Shown here piece by piece: positions 1 through 5,055 of a DNA stretch of 5,055 nt. This DNA is from Lachnospiraceae bacterium. Lineage in GTDB: Bacteria; Bacillota_A; Clostridia; Lachnospirales; Lachnospiraceae. Positions within the stretch are counted from its first letter, which is position 1. Each line of letters opens with the position of its first letter. The notes beneath the pieces were generated by a model, which worked only from the letters and a program-made list of their open reading frames with translations, ran no database searches and was not told where the DNA came from. Location of the stretch: assembly GCA_017960415.1 (NCBI GenBank), contig JAGCZE010000279.1, positions 1 to 5,055 on the forward strand, given 5' to 3'. Made by a program: the position numbers and the translations under genes.

Positions 1-1875
1 CAGGTCGTCATCCCAGTAGATCGAAAAATTCACCGAAGGCTTCTTATCTTTATAAATGATATTTCCGTTGCAGTCAAATGTGTTGGAATTGGCAGCAGCC
101 CACATTTCCGCGCCTTCGTAACGCGGGTCGATATCCGCCGCCATGCCGCGGCCGGTGTCTTTGCCTGTCTGCACGCCCCAGAGAACCTCACCTGTCAGCG
201 CGTCATGAAGCTCTATCTGATACGGCATTGAACCAACCTCGTGAACACCGAATACTTCAAGCTTGCCGTCATAATTCCAGTCGCTCACATGCATCGCATC
301 GCCGTGTCCGAGACCTGTCAGATTCAAGACCGATCCGTCATTATCCATGATCATGGAGCCATAGATGATCTCATCGAAACCGTCGCCGTCCACGTCATTG
401 ACCGAAAGGCCGTGATTGCCCTGTCCGGCATAAGGCGAATCGCTTGGTGCGTCGAAGTACCAGGCGAGCTGCAGCTTCCCGCCGGTCAGCTTCCAAGCCG
501 CAATCGTTGTTCTTGCATAATAACCGCGGCAAAAAACGGCAGCAGGACTTCCTTCATCAATATAAGCGGTGCAGGCCAGGAATCTGTCCGAACGGTTGCC
601 GTAGGTATCGCCCCAGGAACTGATGTCTTTGGGATCCTCTTTCGTTCCGCGTGCCGGAACATAGTCGACGGTATCGATGATCTCACCTGTTTTACCGCTG
701 AATGCCGTCAGATATTCAGGACCCGAAAGGATCCTTCCCATGCCGTTCACAGTCTCGCGGTAATCATAATCCTGTTTCTTGCGGGTCAGAGAAGAATCAA
801 GAGTCGACATGCTGGCATTTCCCACATGTTCGGTCTCTTCAAGCTTTCCATTGTATGTGGTCGTACCGTCCGCAGTCTGGCAAATGATCTCTGCGCATCC
901 GTCACCGTCATAGTCCCAGACCTGGAACTGCGTATAATGAGCGCCCGACCTGATATTGATGCCCAGATCTATGCGCCACATCAGTGTTGCCGTACAGCTG
1001 TTGTAATCCAGCTTGTATCCGTCGAGTATCGTGGTACCGGTCCATCCGTCCTTGGAATTGTCCTGCGCGTCCTCGGGATACCATTTTACGACCAGCTCTA
1101 GCTCGCCGTCACCGTCTAAGTCGCCCACGGACATATCGTTGACAGTATGCTTCGAAAAATGATTATTCGGCAGCTTTGTATCCGGCGGAACCTGCAGCTC
1201 GAATTCATAATAAGGATTGGCTTGTACTTTTGCAGTTTCTGCGGCAAAATTGCCTGACGTCCAGCCTGCCTGTTCCCTTCCGGCCGCATTGTCGGCATCG
1301 GCTCTTTGTCTCTCGGTTTCTATATAGTCCGAACCAGTTCTTTCAGCCGTATTTAGAAATGAACCCTCATTCGTTATTTCATTAACCGGATATTTTAGCG
1401 TATAAACCGCATTTTCGTCAAAATCGTCATGATCGAGAAAACTTGTAAGCTCGCCTTCGTAAATAAGCTTTCCGTTCTTTTCCAGCTGATAATACATCTT
1501 CCCGTTAAAACCGAAGCTCCTCCATGTGACAAGAGTTCCTTCGTCGGTCCTGACCGCTGTAAGCGCTCTCGTGGTAAGAGTCTCCGCCGGACAATACTCA
1601 CCTTTGTCAATGTCAAACCTGACAGTATAAGTACTGTCACGCAGAATCCCCGCACCGATACGTTCGGAATCTGAGGAACCATCCGACGGCTTCTCGCTGT
1701 CACCGGAAATCGGATCACGGTCTGCATCGGTACTCTTATCCATATCCGAAGCAGTATCTGCCCCGGTATCCGTCGCTCCGTCAGATGTAGAACCCGTAGA
1801 GACATCAGAAGTGCACCCTATTAAACAAATTGCCAATATAGAAACTATTAATATTCTAATACTGCGAATTAACAT
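1..1875 (-). CDS. Rhamnogalacturonan lyase, PL11 family, lipoprotein (partial, C-terminus off the left edge)
   Basis: This enzyme should cleave the rhamnogalacturonan-I backbone of pectin by beta-elimination outside the cell. The frame is open from ATG 1875-1873 to base 1 (625 residues, no stop). The start is preceded by GAGG at 1884-1887. Residues 1-21 form a lipoprotein signal peptide: a basic start, a hydrophobic stretch, then the lipobox LIGC with Cys21. Residues 22 to about 85 are a Ser/Thr/Asp/Gly-rich linker. A fibronectin-III-like domain follows (about 100-170, containing GTLVTWRSFG). The beta-propeller begins near 226, with calcium-binding-type loops DLDGDGELE (252-260), DYDGDG (321-326), DVDGDGFDE (494-502) and DWNYDGKLE (532-540). 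PL11 landmarks are GAHYTQF (311-317), SGPEYL, WGDTYGNR, RGYYARTT, GQGNHGLS, GLGHGDAMH, GRGMAADIDPRY and NFSIYWDDDL (616-625). The family normally runs more than 100 residues beyond this point, so the truncation is the window edge and not decay. Endo (YesW-like) versus exo (YesX-like) action cannot be decided here. Confidence 0.95.
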   Translation of the reverse strand, partial: MLIRSIRILIVSILAICLIGCTSDVSTGSTSDGATDTGADTASDMDKSTDADRDPISGDSEKPSDGSSDSERIGAGILRDSTYTVRFDIDKGEYCPAETLTTRALTAVRTDEGTLVTWRSFGFNGKMYYQLEKNGKLIYEGELTSFLDHDDFDENAVYTLKYPVNEITNEGSFLNTAERTGSDYIETERQRADADNAAGREQAGWTSGNFAAETAKVQANPYYEFELQVPPDTKLPNNHFSKHTVNDMSVGDLDGDGELELVVKWYPEDAQDNSKDGWTGTTILDGYKLDYNSCTATLMWRIDLGINIRSGAHYTQFQVWDYDGDGCAEIICQTADGTTTYNGKLEETEHVGNASMSTLDSSLTRKKQDYDYRETVNGMGRILSGPEYLTAFSGKTGEIIDTVDYVPARGTKEDPKDISSWGDTYGNRSDRFLACTAYIDEGSPAAVFCRGYYARTTIAAWKLTGGKLQLAWYFDAPSDSPYAGQGNHGLSVNDVDGDGFDEIIYGSMIMDNDGSVLNLTGLGHGDAMHVSDWNYDGKLEVFGVHEVGSMPYQIELHDALTGEVLWGVQTGKDTGRGMAADIDPRYEGAEMWAAANSNTFDCNGNIIYKDKKPSVNFSIYWDDDL

Positions 1876-1934
1876 AATTCTAACCTCATGCAGAAAAGGA
1901 ATCGGTTTGTCTATCTTTACTTAAATTGCCATCC
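1876..1934 (-). promoter_or_regulatory. Short leader/upstream region of the PL11 gene, no clear promoter
   Basis: These roughly 60 bases lie between the long inverted repeat and the lyase start codon. They carry a moderate ribosome binding site (GAGG, 1884-1887, eight bases before ATG). I see no convincing -35/-10 pair on the minus strand here. The promoter is therefore either weak or activator-dependent, lies inside or beyond the inverted repeat, or transcription comes from upstream. The annotation marks what was looked for; no function is claimed beyond the ribosome binding site. Confidence 0.3.
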
Positions 1935-2151
1935 GGCGTTCTCAGCCTTTGAGTACCCGCACAAACAATCTGCACAAGCATTTAGAACTTCTTAGTCGTT
2001 TTGAAAAAGCACATTTGCAAAAATCGCTACTGTTTGAGCCGAAGGCGAGTTTAGCGATTTTTGGAAACGGTTGTGCTTTTGAAAAACGAGTTAGAAGTGC
2101 TATGCGCGGAAGCCGTTTGTGCGGGTACCAAAGGCCGGGAACGCCCCCCGG
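1933..2151. repeat. Long imperfect inverted repeat (giant hairpin, MITE-like or REP-like element)
   Basis: About 215 bases form one palindrome centred near 2041. The outermost arms are GGCGTTCTCAGCCTTTG (1935-1951) against the complement of 2129-2145, 15 of 17 matching. After one unpaired base come the perfect 14-base arms GTACCCGCACAAAC (1953-1966) and GTTTGTGCGGGTAC (2115-2128). Further in, AAAAGCACA (2005-2013) pairs with TGTGCTTTT (2072-2080), and CAAAAATCGCTA (2018-2029) pairs with TAGCGATTTTTG (2052-2063), both perfectly. The tip can close as GCC-GAA-GGC (2038-2046). Segments between these pair partially. No transposase and no clear target duplication are visible. It separates the corA stop from the lyase start, both on the minus strand. 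It could be a non-autonomous mobile palindrome, a structured RNA, or an element blocking read-through; there is no T-run to make it a classical intrinsic terminator. Confidence 0.85.
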
Positions 2152-2162
2152 AATATCCCGGG
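2147..2162. other. Small GC-rich hairpin downstream of corA
   Basis: CCCGG (2147-2151) and CCGGG (2158-2162) flank a six-base loop, giving a 5-bp GC stem just beyond the corA stop codon and abutting the long inverted repeat. In the direction of corA transcription no T-run follows, so it is a poor intrinsic terminator alone. It might help end or protect the corA transcript together with the long palindrome. No other terminator candidate for corA was found. Confidence 0.4.
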
Positions 2163-2175
2163 TATTACAATTTTT

Positions 2176-3147
2176 CTACAACCACTTCTTTTTTTTGAAG
2201 AACAGCAGGCTCCCGATTATGATCACCACGCTCACTGCGATCACGACCGGATACCCCCATTCCGACTCCAGTTCCGGCATATATTTAAAATTCATCCCGT
2301 ACCAGCCTACGATCAGCGTCAGAGGCATGAAGATTGTTGTAACGACAGTCAGAACCGTCATGATCCGGTTCTGTTTGACATCCAGCTGGGACTTGTGAAA
2401 ATCGCGTATCTGCATTGTATAGTCCCGCAGGGATGTGGATGCGTCGTGAAGCCGCGCCATACGGTTCAGGAATGACCTGAAATATCTCAGATTATCGGAC
2501 TGGAAGAAATTATTCTCATTTTCCTCCAGCTCCTGACCGAGATCGATCAGCTGCTCATAATGGATCTGCAGGTAACGAATATCATTTCGCATATCGTTCA
2601 AACGCCCCGAAGGAAGATCCTCTGCATTATTGTTCAGGATAGCCTGTTCCATCGCGTCGAGTTCATCCTCGTATTTCTCCATGATCCGTAAGTCATCTTT
2701 CACTATCTGGTCCAGAAAATCGTAAATAAACCGCTCAAGGCTAGGCAGCTTCCAGCGCTTGGTCTGGCGGATATTGGTGATCAGCCGTGCCGCTACGCCT
2801 GTATCATCTATAAAAACGATCCCCTTCTCATCGAGAGCGAACGAAAACTTGCTGTCCTCACCCGAAAGGTCCTTCCTGTCCGGGATGGAAAACGAACCCG
2901 TCAGCGAATCGTAATTGACCACCGCTTTGGTCGTAAATATCTCACTGATATCAGGCTCCATATCGATCCCCATATTGAACACTTCCCTGCGTTCCCTCCA
3001 TTCGTCCATGGTAAGGACCGCCACATACTGCTCCGGAGCCGATGCCGGTGCTGCATCTGTATTCCGCGCTGTTTCGCGGTTTGTAACCAATTTTATCCAC
3101 TCCGTCTCATTGATCGGAGTAAGAGTTTCCCTGATCAGATAAAACAT
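2176..3147 (-). CDS. corA: CorA-family magnesium/divalent cation transport protein
   Basis: This is an inner-membrane cation channel of the CorA family, which works as a homopentamer to take up Mg2+ (some members move Co2+ or Ni2+, or export Zn2+). The chosen start gives 323 residues. The frame stays open upstream, but ATG 3147 is preceded by GAGAGGA at the right distance, and the sigma-A promoter at 3185-3213 lies inside that longer frame, so the extension is not translated from this promoter. The N-terminal cytoplasmic domain covers about 1-165. Long charged helices (about 165-258, rich in Glu, Asp and Leu) form the stalk leading to transmembrane helix 1 (about 260-283). The signature GMN is residues 284-286, in the context YGMNFKYMPELE typical of Gram-positive CorA proteins. 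Transmembrane helix 2 is about 299-317, followed by the basic tail KKKKWL. It appears to be a single-gene unit. Substrate specificity cannot be read from the sequence. Confidence 0.95.
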   Translation of the reverse strand: MFYLIRETLTPINETEWIKLVTNRETARNTDAAPASAPEQYVAVLTMDEWRERREVFNMGIDMEPDISEIFTTKAVVNYDSLTGSFSIPDRKDLSGEDSKFSFALDEKGIVFIDDTGVAARLITNIRQTKRWKLPSLERFIYDFLDQIVKDDLRIMEKYEDELDAMEQAILNNNAEDLPSGRLNDMRNDIRYLQIHYEQLIDLGQELEENENNFFQSDNLRYFRSFLNRMARLHDASTSLRDYTMQIRDFHKSQLDVKQNRIMTVLTVVTTIFMPLTLIVGWYGMNFKYMPELESEWGYPVVIAVSVVIIIGSLLFFKKKKWL

Positions 3148-3152
3148 AACTG

Positions 3153-3159
3153 TCCTCTC
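3153..3159 (-). promoter_or_regulatory. Ribosome binding site that fixes the corA start
   Basis: GAGAGGA on the minus strand sits five bases before ATG 3147. It supports a 323-residue product beginning MFYLIRE over the longer open frame reaching further upstream. Confidence 0.8.
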
Positions 3160-3184
3160 ATTGCAGATTTTTTTTGACCTATTT

Positions 3185-3213
3185 ATTATATTCCCGAAAA
3201 AAGATATTTTCAA
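3185..3213 (-). promoter_or_regulatory. Sigma-A-type promoter of corA
   Basis: On the minus strand TTGAAA (3208-3213) is the -35 and TATAAT (3185-3190) the -10, separated by exactly 17 bases. Transcription should start near 3178, leaving a leader of only about 30 bases before the corA ATG. That leaves no room for an M-box-type magnesium riboswitch. One half of an 8-bp inverted repeat (AACGACCA/TGGTCGTT) abuts and partly overlaps the -35, so a repressor site is conceivable but unproven. Confidence 0.8.
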
Positions 3214-3317
3214 CGACCAGATTGCATTACAGTTGTTTCGCTCAGTCAACATCTGCCCCGTCCCGGATTTTAAGGGGGATTTTTTTGTTCGTATCACGAT
3301 TTTTAAATGTGGTCGTT
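3212..3317. repeat. Separated 8-bp inverted repeat in the divergent promoter region
   Basis: AACGACCA (3212-3219) and TGGTCGTT (3310-3317) are perfect reverse complements about 90 bases apart. The left copy touches the -35 hexamer of the corA promoter. Paired half-sites like this can be operators for a looping regulator, but 8-bp matches also occur by chance in a few hundred bases of AT-biased DNA. No known regulator consensus was recognised. Confidence 0.35.
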
Positions 3318-3333
3318 TTTGCATACATTTTAT

Positions 3334-3364
3334 AAAAGGCTGAAAAGACACAGCCTTTTTCTTT
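3334..3364 (+). terminator. Intrinsic terminator-like hairpin, plus orientation
   Basis: AAAAGGCTG (3334-3342) pairs perfectly with CAGCCTTTT (3351-3359) around an eight-base loop, and a T-rich run TTTTTCTTT (3356-3364) follows on the plus strand. In the minus direction the trailing sequence is TTTTATAAAA, a weaker tract. Its position is odd: it sits between two genes that diverge from each other, so no annotated gene ends here. It may insulate the right-hand gene from upstream plus-strand transcription, end a small unannotated RNA, or act as an attenuator if a promoter lies further left. Confidence 0.65.
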
Positions 3365-3373
3365 GTATATAAT
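3345..3373 (+). promoter_or_regulatory. Probable promoter of the large secreted binding-protein gene
   Basis: A perfect TATAAT (3368-3373) lies 17 bases after AAGACA (3345-3350), which matches four of six positions of the -35 consensus. The -35 falls in the loop of the terminator-like hairpin. Transcription would begin near 3380, giving a leader of about 130 bases. A weak -35 fits a sugar-uptake gene needing an activator, but this is inference. Confidence 0.5.
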
Positions 3374-3511
3374 ACACAATAAACTGAGGGATTGTCCTTG
3401 GAAACATATACATTTTTTCGGGGATAATTCCGAACCTGTAAGAAATATAAACAACTAACCCGTCAGGTATCAAATATACTTGCAACATTGTGTACAAATA
3501 CGGAGGCATTT
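3374..3511 (+). promoter_or_regulatory. Leader region upstream of the binding-protein gene
   Basis: This AT-rich stretch holds the likely 5' untranslated region. It contains a small hairpin TTCGG (3417-3421)/CCGAA (3430-3434), and GGAGG (3502-3506) five bases before ATG 3512. I do not recognise a known riboswitch class. A second -10-like TATACT (3475-3480) lacks a convincing -35 and is not called as a promoter. Confidence 0.4.
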
Positions 3512-5055
3512 ATGATCAGGGGAAGAGCAAAAAGAAACATGTTTACGGTCGTAGCACTGATGCTGGCGATCGTAATGGTGATCCTGAGCCTTGAACCGTA
3601 TACGGCGATCCTTGCGGCCACAGGTGCGAAGCTGAAGGATAAGTACGTGGGATTCGAGGGTGTGCCGGTAGAGTGGAAATACGGCGCAGGTGAGAACGTG
3701 TTCAGCTATAAGGATACGAAGAAATCCTATGACGGTACTCCCAATGCTTCAGCCGACATCGAAGTTGACCTTGCCGGCATCAGGGACGAAAACGGACAGG
3801 TATCGGTTGCGGCATTTGAACAGAAGGATTCATTTTTCTCCTCAGGCGACAGCGAGTATTTCGAATTTGATGTAAATGTACCCGAGACTGCTGTATACGG
3901 CATAGAGTTTGATTATTATCTGTCGACGGGCAGTTCGGATTCCGCGAAACGCGCGCTGTATATCGACGGCGAGTATCCCTTCACCGAAGCCGGAAGCATT
4001 GAGTTTTCACGTTTCTTTAAGGATGAGGGTGAGCCGGTTCTGAACAGCATCGGAGACGAGACGAGACCGAAGCAGATCACTATCGACGGCTGGAGGACCA
4101 CAGGTCTTAAGGATACCTCGGGTATTACTTCTGAAGATTTCACCGTAAAGCTCAGTGCAGGCAGCCATACGATCCGTCTGGTCACAATGAAGACCGGTAT
4201 GTATATTTCGGGCCTCAGACTGAGCGCTCCGAAGGAAGTCAGAAGCTATGCCGAAGTGAAAGCAGAGTATGCTTCGAAAGGCTATAAGGAAGCCAATGCT
4301 TCCACTATCAACTTCCAGGCTGAGCTGACCGCCATCGAGAAGAACGATCCCACACTTCGTCGCGAAAATGACGGTGATCCCTTTGTTGTACCGCAGTCGG
4401 ACGTAACCCGTAAGCTCAATGTAATGGGCGGTTACCGCTGGAGAAAAGGCAACCAGAGCATTACATGGGAATTTGACGTAGAAGCCGACGGCCTTTACAA
4501 GATCGGCCTGTATGTGAAGCAGCAGTGGAACGACGGTCTTCCTTCCTACAGACAGATTGCTATCGACGGTGAGGTTCCCTTTGCGGAACTTATGGAATAC
4601 AAGTTCGAATACGATACAAAATGGCGTCTGCGTACGCTTGCCGACAGTAATAACGATCCCTTTGAGTTCTATCTGACCAAGGGACGCCACACCCTGACCA
4701 TGACGGCCAAGATGGGCGAGCTCGGAGATGTGCTGACCTCCATTCAGGAAGATATCATAGTCCTTTCGGACATGCTGCTCGATATCAACCTGATCGCTGG
4801 CAGTTCACCCGACCCCAACTATGATTACAAGTTCTTCGAGAAGATTCCGGATATGCAGGAACAGATGGAATATCTTCTCGGAAGCATGGAATACAAATAC
4901 AATTATGTGAAGGGAATGTCTGAGAAGACACCTGCCATCGCCAATAACTTCCTGACTATCAGGGCACAGATCGCGGGAATGCTCGAAGATCCTTTCAGTA
5001 TTGCAAAGAAGACAGGCGACCTGCAGAATTCCCAGAAAAACCTTTCCGACTGGTA
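3512..5055 (+). CDS. Large secreted protein with tandem carbohydrate-binding-like repeats, probable extracellular solute-binding protein (partial, C-terminus off the right edge)
   Basis: Probably the capture protein of a sugar or oligosaccharide ABC importer acting on the outer face of the membrane. ATG 3512 follows GGAGG at five bases, and the frame is open to the window edge (514 residues). Residues 1 to about 37 form a signal peptide: MIRGRAKRN, a hydrophobic core (about 10-27), then TAILAATGA as a possible signal peptidase I site. There is no lipobox cysteine. Two related beta-sandwich regions follow (about 50-240 and 265-415). Each has a strand motif of the form Y/A-IDGE-x-PF (LYIDGEYPF at 149-157, IAIDGEVPF at 349-357, exactly 200 residues apart) and a later G-x-HT motif (GSHTIRL at 217-223, GRHTLTM at 391-397). 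Residues from about 415 on look helical. This order matches the N-terminal half of the roughly 900-1000-residue binding proteins of Clostridia and Paenibacillus as I remember them. The solute-binding fold itself would lie beyond the window, so the function is inferred. A surface polysaccharide-binding protein or glycoside hydrolase accessory is possible instead. Confidence 0.7.
   Translation, partial: MIRGRAKRNMFTVVALMLAIVMVILSLEPYTAILAATGAKLKDKYVGFEGVPVEWKYGAGENVFSYKDTKKSYDGTPNASADIEVDLAGIRDENGQVSVAAFEQKDSFFSSGDSEYFEFDVNVPETAVYGIEFDYYLSTGSSDSAKRALYIDGEYPFTEAGSIEFSRFFKDEGEPVLNSIGDETRPKQITIDGWRTTGLKDTSGITSEDFTVKLSAGSHTIRLVTMKTGMYISGLRLSAPKEVRSYAEVKAEYASKGYKEANASTINFQAELTAIEKNDPTLRRENDGDPFVVPQSDVTRKLNVMGGYRWRKGNQSITWEFDVEADGLYKIGLYVKQQWNDGLPSYRQIAIDGEVPFAELMEYKFEYDTKWRLRTLADSNNDPFEFYLTKGRHTLTMTAKMGELGDVLTSIQEDIIVLSDMLLDINLIAGSSPDPNYDYKFFEKIPDMQEQMEYLLGSMEYKYNYVKGMSEKTPAIANNFLTIRAQIAGMLEDPFSIAKKTGDLQNSQKNLSDW

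Noticed and set aside
78..1101. Plus-strand open frames of up to 286 codons at the left end
   Set aside because: They lie antisense to the PL11 gene, whose translation matches the family at many landmarks; the plus-strand products resemble nothing and lack good ribosome binding sites.
1395..1805. Minus-strand open frame of 136 codons
   Set aside because: It is an alternative frame within the N-terminal part of the PL11 gene and gives an Arg/Leu/Ser-rich translation typical of a shadow frame.
1933..2151. Classical insertion sequence or CRISPR array
   Set aside because: There is no transposase frame between the inverted arms and no regularly spaced direct repeats; the structure is a single palindrome.
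1949..2475. Plus-strand open frames of 149 and 118 codons across the palindrome and the 3' end of corA
   Set aside because: They run through the inverted repeat and then antisense to corA, with no ribosome binding site and no recognisable protein.
3148..3351. N-terminal extension of corA to 391 residues, beginning MSFQPF
   Set aside because: The corA promoter and ribosome binding site lie within it, and CorA proteins of this type are usually just over 300 residues long.
3148..3360. Magnesium riboswitch (M-box) upstream of corA
   Set aside because: The promoter at 3185-3213 leaves only about 30 bases of leader, and no M-box core was recognised further upstream.
4007..4690. Minus-strand open frame of 227 codons
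   Set aside because: It is antisense to the binding-protein gene, which has a signal peptide, a strong ribosome binding site and recognisable repeats; the antisense product matches no family I know.

Overview
The window looks like chromosomal DNA of a Gram-positive gut or rumen anaerobe of the Bacillota, most likely Lachnospiraceae or a related clostridial group. The clues are the strong GGAGG/GAGAGGA-type ribosome binding sites, a near-consensus sigma-A promoter, a lipoprotein signal peptide on a pectin-degrading enzyme, and the similarity of all three proteins to families common in Clostridia and Paenibacillus. This placement is inference; there is no rRNA or marker gene here.

There are three protein genes, and the two outer ones run off the window. 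(1) Positions 1-1875, minus strand: the N-terminal 625 residues of a secreted lipoprotein rhamnogalacturonan lyase of polysaccharide lyase family 11 (YesW/YesX type), cut at the left edge. (2) Positions 2176-3147, minus strand: a complete CorA-family divalent cation channel of 323 residues with the GMN signature and its own sigma-A promoter. (3) Positions 3512 to the right edge, plus strand: the first 514 residues of a large secreted protein with two tandem carbohydrate-binding-like beta-sandwich repeats and a helical region, resembling the N-terminal half of the very large extracellular solute-binding proteins of sugar ABC transporters.

The 300-base gap between the cation channel and the lyase is mostly filled by one long imperfect inverted repeat (about 1933-2151). 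It could fold into a single giant hairpin and looks like an inserted palindromic or MITE-like element. The 364-base gap between the divergent channel gene and the binding-protein gene holds a promoter for each direction, a plus-oriented intrinsic terminator-like hairpin that overlaps the -35 of the plus promoter, and a separated 8-bp inverted repeat touching the -35 of the channel promoter.

Taken together, the lyase and the putative binding protein suggest a pectin (rhamnogalacturonan-I) utilisation locus: surface cleavage of the polymer followed by capture of oligosaccharides for ABC import. The cation channel between them has no obvious sugar role and appears to be an independent transcription unit. 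No tRNA, rRNA, CRISPR array or transposase gene was seen.
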